A stretch of DNA of 6,668 nucleotides from Nitrososphaerota archaeon (GTDB lineage: Archaea; Thermoproteota; Nitrososphaeria; Nitrososphaerales; Nitrosopumilaceae): NCBI GenBank assembly GCA_028867235.1, contig JAGWGS010000075.1:1-6668 (forward strand). The letters are read 5' to 3'. This document shows positions 5,265 through 6,668 of the stretch, one piece after another. Each line of letters opens with the position of its first letter. Positions within the stretch are counted from its first letter, which is position 1. The notes beneath the pieces are model-generated. The model searched no databases, was not told the origin of the DNA, and saw only the letters and a list, made by a program, of their open reading frames with translations. Position numbers and translations under genes: made by a program.

Positions 5265-5669
5265 TCAGCGTAATTTCTCTAGGTCTATACTTTCAATTGG
5301 TTTTCTACCATTAAATCCTTCATCTTTTCCATGCCAAAATTTTATCTCAGTTTCCCCTTGTTTCCAACATAACCAGATTTCTTCATTGAACATTAATGAT
5401 GGAAAATCTACCAATCCTTGATCAATACTCTTTATTGAAACTCCTGTTGACTCTAATTCTTCAATTGATTTATAGAAATTAGTTATGGATAAATTCAATT
5501 CTTGTTTCTTGATGCTGTAATCCTTGAAACTCGCAGTATATTTTGGGTTTGTTCCAAAGTCTGACTGGATTCTATTTACTTCATTTTTCATCTTGATAAC
5601 ATGGTCAAATTTCTGTATTATTGTAGGTAGCATATCATTTGCTTGTTTTAGGGTGAAATGTGAAAACAT
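5265..5669 (-). CDS. DUF2203 family protein
   Basis: This 134-residue cytosolic protein belongs to the DUF2203/COG4911 family, whose function is unknown. The family pattern is clear. FTLKQANDMLPTI (5-17) opens a long helical region of about 60 residues. Then come IEELESTGVSIKSIDQGLVD (68-87), FPSL, the strand EIWLCWKQGE and the closing segment IKFWHGKDEGFNGRKPIE (108-125). The length matches the family, which occurs in bacteria and archaea. The central helices may form a coiled coil. It sits between the ureohydrolase and the UbiA-like gene, 45 bp after the former and 42 bp before the latter, so the three may be co-transcribed, although a TATA-like element precedes each. The ATG at 5669 is the only reasonable start. 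Confidence 0.85.
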   Translation of the reverse strand: MFSHFTLKQANDMLPTIIQKFDHVIKMKNEVNRIQSDFGTNPKYTASFKDYSIKKQELNLSITNFYKSIEELESTGVSIKSIDQGLVDFPSLMFNEEIWLCWKQGETEIKFWHGKDEGFNGRKPIESIDLEKLR

Positions 5670-5693
5670 TATTTTCTAAACTACTAATGGCCA

Positions 5694-5703
5694 GTTAAAA
5701 GTA
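5694..5703 (-). promoter_or_regulatory. Candidate TATA box for the DUF2203 gene
   Basis: On the minus strand this reads TACTTTTAAC, centred about 29 nt from the ATG at 5669 and inside the 45-bp gap after the ureohydrolase gene. It is a weaker match than the other TATA candidates in the window. Confidence 0.35.
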
Positions 5704-5714
5704 TTGTTTGTGTT

Positions 5715-6554
5715 TTATCTTGCAGATGACACGACTTCACCAATTATTCTTGATACTAGGTGTGACGTTCTGTCTTTAATATCGTAATTTGGGCATGTTT
5801 CCATTATGTCCAGACCTGTCATGCCTTTTGATGCGAGAGATTTTAGAAGATATGATATCTCTATGTTCCCCAAGCCTAATGGAACAGGTACTGACACACC
5901 TGGAGCAAAAGCTGGATCTATTACATCCATATCAAGTGAGACGTATACATTTTTGCCAATCTTGTTCAGTATTCTCTGTTCTGTTTTATGTATGCCATCT
6001 CTTGATATGTCAAATGGAGTGACAACTTCAATATTGTATTTTTTAATATTGTCAATCTCTTCTTTTTCTGGAGTTCTAATTCCTATTTGTATGCTGGATT
6101 TAGTGTCTATGCTGTCTAAAACATCATAGAACACAGATCCATAATATCCACGAATTGAACTTATAAAATCTGGATGAGCATCAAAATACACCAAAGAAAG
6201 TGGCCCGCATTTTCTTGATATTGCTTTTATTATCTCTGTAGATATTGAATGATCCCCCCCAATTGATATTGGGATCTTTTTCTCTGTAACTATCTTGGCT
6301 ATAATATCACTTACTTGGTTTCGCTCTATGTTCCCATAATCATAGATTTTTTTGGCAATGCCATCAAGCGGTAAACCTACTGAAATATCATTTCCTCTTC
6401 TGTAAGTGTCTCTTATTGTTGAAATCTCTCGTATCTTATGTGGTGCTTCTGATGTGCCCTTTCTTAGTGCATGTGATTTGGATTCATCAGGAATTCCAAC
6501 TATGACTATATCTGCTTCGTTAAAACTATCTGTGTTTGCCCAGCAAATATTCAT
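5715..6554 (-). CDS. Arginase/agmatinase-family ureohydrolase, catalytic His replaced by Tyr
   Basis: This 279-residue protein belongs to the ureohydrolase family, binuclear Mn enzymes that split guanidino compounds (agmatine, arginine and relatives) into urea and an amine. All six metal ligands can be assigned: His102 in GGDHS, Asp125, His127 and Asp129 in DAHPD, and Asp208 and Asp210 in SLDMDVIDPAFAPG. The length is about right; agmatinases have roughly 290-310 residues. One key residue differs. Where family members have His-Gly or His-Ala after the DAHxD motif (arginase His141, the proton shuttle), this protein has GYYGSVFY, so Tyr138 (codon TAT at 6141-6143) takes the His place. Agmatinase feeding putrescine synthesis is the default guess, but the substrate, and even activity, is uncertain. 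A TATA element about 24 nt upstream supports the ATG at 6554. It is the first gene of a four-gene minus-strand run. Confidence 0.88.
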   Translation of the reverse strand: MNICWANTDSFNEADIVIVGIPDESKSHALRKGTSEAPHKIREISTIRDTYRRGNDISVGLPLDGIAKKIYDYGNIERNQVSDIIAKIVTEKKIPISIGGDHSISTEIIKAISRKCGPLSLVYFDAHPDFISSIRGYYGSVFYDVLDSIDTKSSIQIGIRTPEKEEIDNIKKYNIEVVTPFDISRDGIHKTEQRILNKIGKNVYVSLDMDVIDPAFAPGVSVPVPLGLGNIEISYLLKSLASKGMTGLDIMETCPNYDIKDRTSHLVSRIIGEVVSSAR

Positions 6555-6571
6555 TACATAGTGAGAATATG

Positions 6572-6584
6572 ATATTTAATAAAA
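6572..6584 (-). promoter_or_regulatory. Candidate TATA box for the ureohydrolase gene
   Basis: On the minus strand this reads TTTTATTAAATAT, centred about 24 nt from the ATG at 6554. It is one of the strongest TATA-like elements in the window and probably drives the leading gene of the minus-strand cluster as a leaderless transcript. Confidence 0.55.
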
Positions 6585-6645
6585 TTCACTGTTTTTCATG
6601 TTGTGCTCATATAATCTGTCAAGTAAGAAAACTAGCTGAATTTTA

Positions 6646-6668
6646 ATGACTGGAGCTGATAAAACACT
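6646..6668 (+). CDS. Possible 5' end of a plus-strand gene (first seven codons)
   Basis: An ATG at 6646 opens a frame MTGADKT that runs off the window without a stop. A TATA-like stretch (CATATAATC, 6609-6617) lies about 33 nt upstream, which would allow a short leader. The fragment is far too short to name a family or prove coding. If real, the gene would be divergent from the ureohydrolase gene with a 91-bp gap. Confidence 0.3.

Noticed and set aside
3183..5669. A dedicated quinone-biosynthesis operon formed by UbiA-like, reductase and DUF2203 genes
   Set aside because: Only the prenyltransferase has a plausible link to quinones. The neighbours are generic or uncharacterised and seem to have separate promoters.
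5686..5696. Short palindrome TGGCCA in the gap before the DUF2203 gene
   Set aside because: A 6-bp palindrome is expected by chance, and it has no second copy or regulator gene nearby.
5806..6129. Two overlapping open frames on the plus strand (5789-6022 and 5806-6129)
   Set aside because: Both are antisense to the ureohydrolase gene, which has all its metal-binding motifs in frame.

Overview
The window looks like a piece of chromosome from a mesophilic ammonia-oxidising archaeon (Thaumarchaeota/Nitrososphaeria, most like the low-GC Nitrosopumilales). The evidence is an archaeal/eukaryal-type ribosomal protein S25e, an Rpb6-like RNA polymerase subunit K, an Alba chromatin protein, an archaeal COG2522-type HTH regulator, and AT-rich DNA in which almost every gene has a TATA-like box about 21-29 nt upstream of its start codon instead of a Shine-Dalgarno sequence. 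No tRNA, rRNA, CRISPR array, insertion sequence or phage gene was seen. The species assignment is inference, since no database could be searched.

Left part (1-1554), information processing. The 3' end of the S25e gene (+) runs tail-to-tail into a cyclophilin-like (DUF369/COG2164) gene (-). That gene is divergent from rpoK (+), and the two appear to share one nearly symmetric TATA box. rpoK is followed by an Alba-family gene (+).

Middle part (1551-3144). An HTH regulator with a Cys/His-rich tail (-) is divergent from a stand-alone asparagine-synthetase-type ATP-dependent amidotransferase domain (+). The latter lacks the usual glutaminase domain but carries a C-terminal zinc ribbon. An inverted repeat (CGTGAT...ATCACG) flanks the AsnB-like TATA element between them and is a candidate operator. 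A 48-residue YHS-domain gene (2998-3144, -) overlaps the end of the AsnB-like gene.

Right part (3183-6554), metabolism, all on the minus strand. In transcription order it holds an arginase/agmatinase-family ureohydrolase, a DUF2203 protein, a UbiA/MenA-like membrane prenyltransferase and an aldo/keto reductase. The spacings are short (30-45 nt), so it looks like an operon, yet each gene has its own promoter-like element. The last bases (6646 onward, +) may be the first codons of another gene.

Most of the window is ordinary core genome. The points most worth a second look are the AsnB-like protein with its candidate operator and regulator, the unlisted YHS mini-gene, the His-to-Tyr change in the ureohydrolase active site, the Alba protein lacking the canonical lysine pair, and the shared TATA box. 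No clearly new multi-gene system was found.
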